Assembly: GCA_009469685.1 (NCBI GenBank)
Contig: SSTA01000246.1
Span: forward strand, 1-6,987
Length of the DNA stretch: 6,987 nucleotides
Source of the DNA: Azonexaceae bacterium
Lineage (GTDB): Bacteria; Pseudomonadota; Gammaproteobacteria; Burkholderiales; Rhodocyclaceae
Reading direction: 5' to 3'
Shown here: positions 5,989 through 6,987 of the stretch, in pieces
How the letters are laid out: the number at the start of each line of letters is the position of its first letter
Numbering within the stretch: position 1 is the stretch's first letter
The notes under the pieces: generated by a model
Databases searched by the model: none
What the model was told of the DNA's origin: nothing
What the model saw: only the letters and a program-made list of their open reading frames with translations
Position numbers and translations under genes: made by a program

Positions 5989-6315
5989 CTAGCCGAAGAG
6001 GGTGATCTTAAACTTTTCCACCACGCTCAGGCTGGCCCACCAGCGCACTCCGTTCTCGCGGAAGCGCACCCCGGACTCGGTCAGCGTCAGGGTGCGGGCA
6101 CCGAACTCGGTGGCTCCCGTATCGGCGACGAAATTCGCTTCCATGAGGTAGCGCGCAATCGCCGGCTGAACCTGCTGGCCGTCGAGGACCCAGCGCGTCC
6201 CGTAGCCGTCGTCGTTGCCCCGCAGCATCAACAACGGACGAAAGTCCCCCATCAGGCGGAGGACGCGTAGCGTCTCGACCCGGTTGGGAATGCGCAAGGA
6301 ACCGTCCCCGTCCAT
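5989..6315 (-). CDS. small protein, possible winged-helix fold, function unknown
   Basis: This is a 108-residue protein I cannot name. It reads as a compact soluble domain: an N-terminal helix (RVETLRVLRLM, about residues 12-22), a strand-like RPLLMLRG, a glycine/aspartate turn (NDDGYGTRW), a helix with QQVQPAIARYLMEANF, then a two-stranded wing-like segment ending in TLTLTESGVRF. The C-terminal tail is WWASLSVVEKFKITLFG. The order helix, helix, beta-hairpin and LTxxG is typical of small winged-helix domains, so a DNA-binding or protein-interaction role is inferred, not shown. Start choice: ATG at 6315-6313 gives the MDGDGSLRIPNR N-terminus, with GGGA a few bases upstream. A further in-frame ATG at 6402 would run into ybaK on the other strand and was rejected. 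The gene is divergent from ybaK (55 bp apart) and lies 103 bp upstream of the GSCFA gene on the same strand, so the two may be co-transcribed. Confidence 0.8.
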   Translation of the reverse strand: MDGDGSLRIPNRVETLRVLRLMGDFRPLLMLRGNDDGYGTRWVLDGQQVQPAIARYLMEANFVADTGATEFGARTLTLTESGVRFRENGVRWWASLSVVEKFKITLFG

Positions 6316-6370
6316 GGTTTTCCCATTATGGCGTGAAACCCTTGGGCGCTGGGAGCGTAAAATCACCTGT
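6316..6370. promoter_or_regulatory. short divergent promoter region
   Basis: This 55-bp gap must supply transcription for ybaK (plus) and the small gene (minus). The plus strand has TAAAAT at 6358-6363, seven bases before the ybaK ATG. The minus strand has CATAAT at 6330-6325, nine bases before its ATG. Neither has a convincing -35 box. Both positions would give transcripts with almost no 5' leader. Confidence 0.4.
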
Positions 6371-6853
6371 ATGAACCTGGCTCCGGAAACTCCCGCAACC
6401 AAATTCCTGAAGGCCCACCATGTGCCCTTCTCGAGTCACCTCTACGCCTACGAGGAACATGGCGGAACCCGCGTTTCGGCCCGGGAATTGAATGTGGACG
6501 AGCACGCGGTGGTCAAGACCCTGATCTTCGAAGATGAAGCGGCCCGTCCTCTCGTGGTCTTGATGCACGGCGACCGCAAGGTGTCGGCCAAGGAACTGGC
6601 GCGGCAGATCGGCTGCAAGAAGGTCGAGCCCTGCAAGCCCGAGGTGGCGAATCGCCATACCGGATACCTGGTGGGCGGCACCAGCCCCTTCGGCACCAAA
6701 AAGAAGATGCCGATCTATCTTGAGAAGACCATCCTCGACCTGCCCCTCATCTACATCAACGGCGGCCGGCGGGGGTTCCTGGTCGGCATCCACCCCCACG
6801 ACATCCTGCGTACCCTGACGCCGAAGACCGTCGAGGCTGCCCTGCCGGGGTAG
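6371..6853 (+). CDS. ybaK: Cys-tRNA(Pro)/Cys-tRNA(Cys) deacylase YbaK
   Basis: YbaK is a trans-editing factor that hydrolyses cysteine mis-attached to tRNA(Pro) by prolyl-tRNA synthetase. The product is 160 residues (E. coli YbaK: 159) and covers the whole YbaK/EbsC fold. Visible motifs are AVVKTLIFED with Lys49, the equivalent of the functionally important lysine of the family; GDRKVSAKELARQIG (about residues 65-79); HTGYLVGGTSPFGTKKKMP (about 96-114); and YINGGRRGFLVGIHPHDIL near the C-terminus. Start choice: ATG at 6371 gives the expected N-terminus with a short helix ATKFLKAHHV. The nearest purine-rich stretch, GGGAG at 6351-6355, is 15 nt away and too distant for normal initiation, while a TAAAAT box lies right before the ATG, raising the possibility of a leaderless mRNA. 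Substrate specificity within the YbaK/ProX superfamily is inferred from overall resemblance. The gene is convergent with folB, the stops being only 6 bp apart. Confidence 0.95.
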   Translation: MNLAPETPATKFLKAHHVPFSSHLYAYEEHGGTRVSARELNVDEHAVVKTLIFEDEAARPLVVLMHGDRKVSAKELARQIGCKKVEPCKPEVANRHTGYLVGGTSPFGTKKKMPIYLEKTILDLPLIYINGGRRGFLVGIHPHDILRTLTPKTVEAALPG

Positions 6854-6859
6854 GACGGA

Positions 6860-6987
6860 TCAGATCGAGCGTTCGATGATGACGCCGACCCGTTTGACCC
6901 CCGGCATCATCCCCAGCTTCGCCACCGAGACGCGCACCCACTGAGCGGCGAAATTTTCCAGGAGGAAGGTGGCCACGTGTTCGGCCA
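6860..6987 (-). CDS. folB: dihydroneopterin aldolase FolB (C-terminal part)
   Basis: This is the last 41 complete codons of a minus-strand gene that continues past the window end. The stop is TGA at 6862-6860. The visible sequence runs from AEHVATFLLENF through QWVRVSVAKLG to VKRVGVIIERSI. This matches the end of FolB: a helix ending in FLL-x-x-F, the strand W-V-R-V-x-V-x-K whose lysine (in VAKLG) corresponds to the catalytic lysine of the family, and the final VGVxIER strand. FolB splits dihydroneopterin to 6-hydroxymethyl-dihydropterin and glycolaldehyde in folate synthesis. A related FolX or other T-fold protein cannot be fully excluded from this fragment. The gene is convergent with ybaK, with no room for a separate terminator. 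Confidence 0.87.
   Translation of the reverse strand, partial: AEHVATFLLENFAAQWVRVSVAKLGMMPGVKRVGVIIERSI

Noticed and set aside
5262..6005. 247-residue plus-strand open frame opposite the GSCFA gene
   Set aside because: The minus-strand frame has a recognisable domain and a good ribosome site. The plus-strand frame is compositionally odd and would run across the gap into the next gene's stop.
6371..6853. Minus-strand frames opposite ybaK (for example 6326-6799)
   Set aside because: They are antisense to a clear YbaK protein and have no recognisable features.

Overview
The window reads as chromosomal DNA of a GC-rich Gram-negative bacterium, most likely a betaproteobacterium and possibly of the Rhodocyclales/Azonexaceae type. 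This rests on an outer-membrane LPS-assembly lipoprotein (LptE) directly followed by holA and proA, the sequence style of the ProA, Ogt, XerD and YbaK products, and strongly GC-biased third codon positions. The taxonomy is inferred from remembered family resemblance; no search was run. No mobile element, CRISPR array, rRNA or tRNA gene was seen.

Layout, left to right. (1) Plus strand: the 3' part of lptE (entering at base 1) overlaps holA by one base (TGATG). (2) Minus strand 1555-1791: a 78-aa six-cysteine protein of unknown function, convergent with holA and divergent from proA. (3) Plus strand 1906-4634: proA, an O6-alkylguanine-DNA alkyltransferase gene (ogt) and xerD are tightly packed. 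The first in-frame ogt ATG lies inside proA, and ogt and xerD overlap by 26 bp. A TATAAT box precedes proA. (4) Minus strand 4659-6315: a 108-aa small protein, possibly a winged helix, lies upstream of a 408-aa GSCFA-family (probable SGNH-hydrolase-like) protein. The 103-bp gap between them is rich in GC inverted repeats. (5) Plus strand 6371-6853: ybaK, a Cys-tRNA deacylase. (6) Minus strand 6860 to the window end: the C-terminal part of folB, dihydroneopterin aldolase.

The recognisable genes are housekeeping functions: outer-membrane LPS export (LptE), replisome clamp loading (HolA), proline synthesis (ProA), direct reversal of alkylation damage (Ogt), chromosome-dimer resolution (XerD), translation quality control (YbaK) and folate synthesis (FolB). 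Apart from co-transcription there is no obvious single pathway.

The less-described content is the six-cysteine protein, the GSCFA protein with a roughly 140-residue helical N-terminal extension, its small upstream partner, and the structured leader between those two. The start of ogt is also odd: the homology-expected start has no in-frame start codon, while an ATG sits there one base out of frame. I see no convincing novel multi-gene defence or mobile system here.
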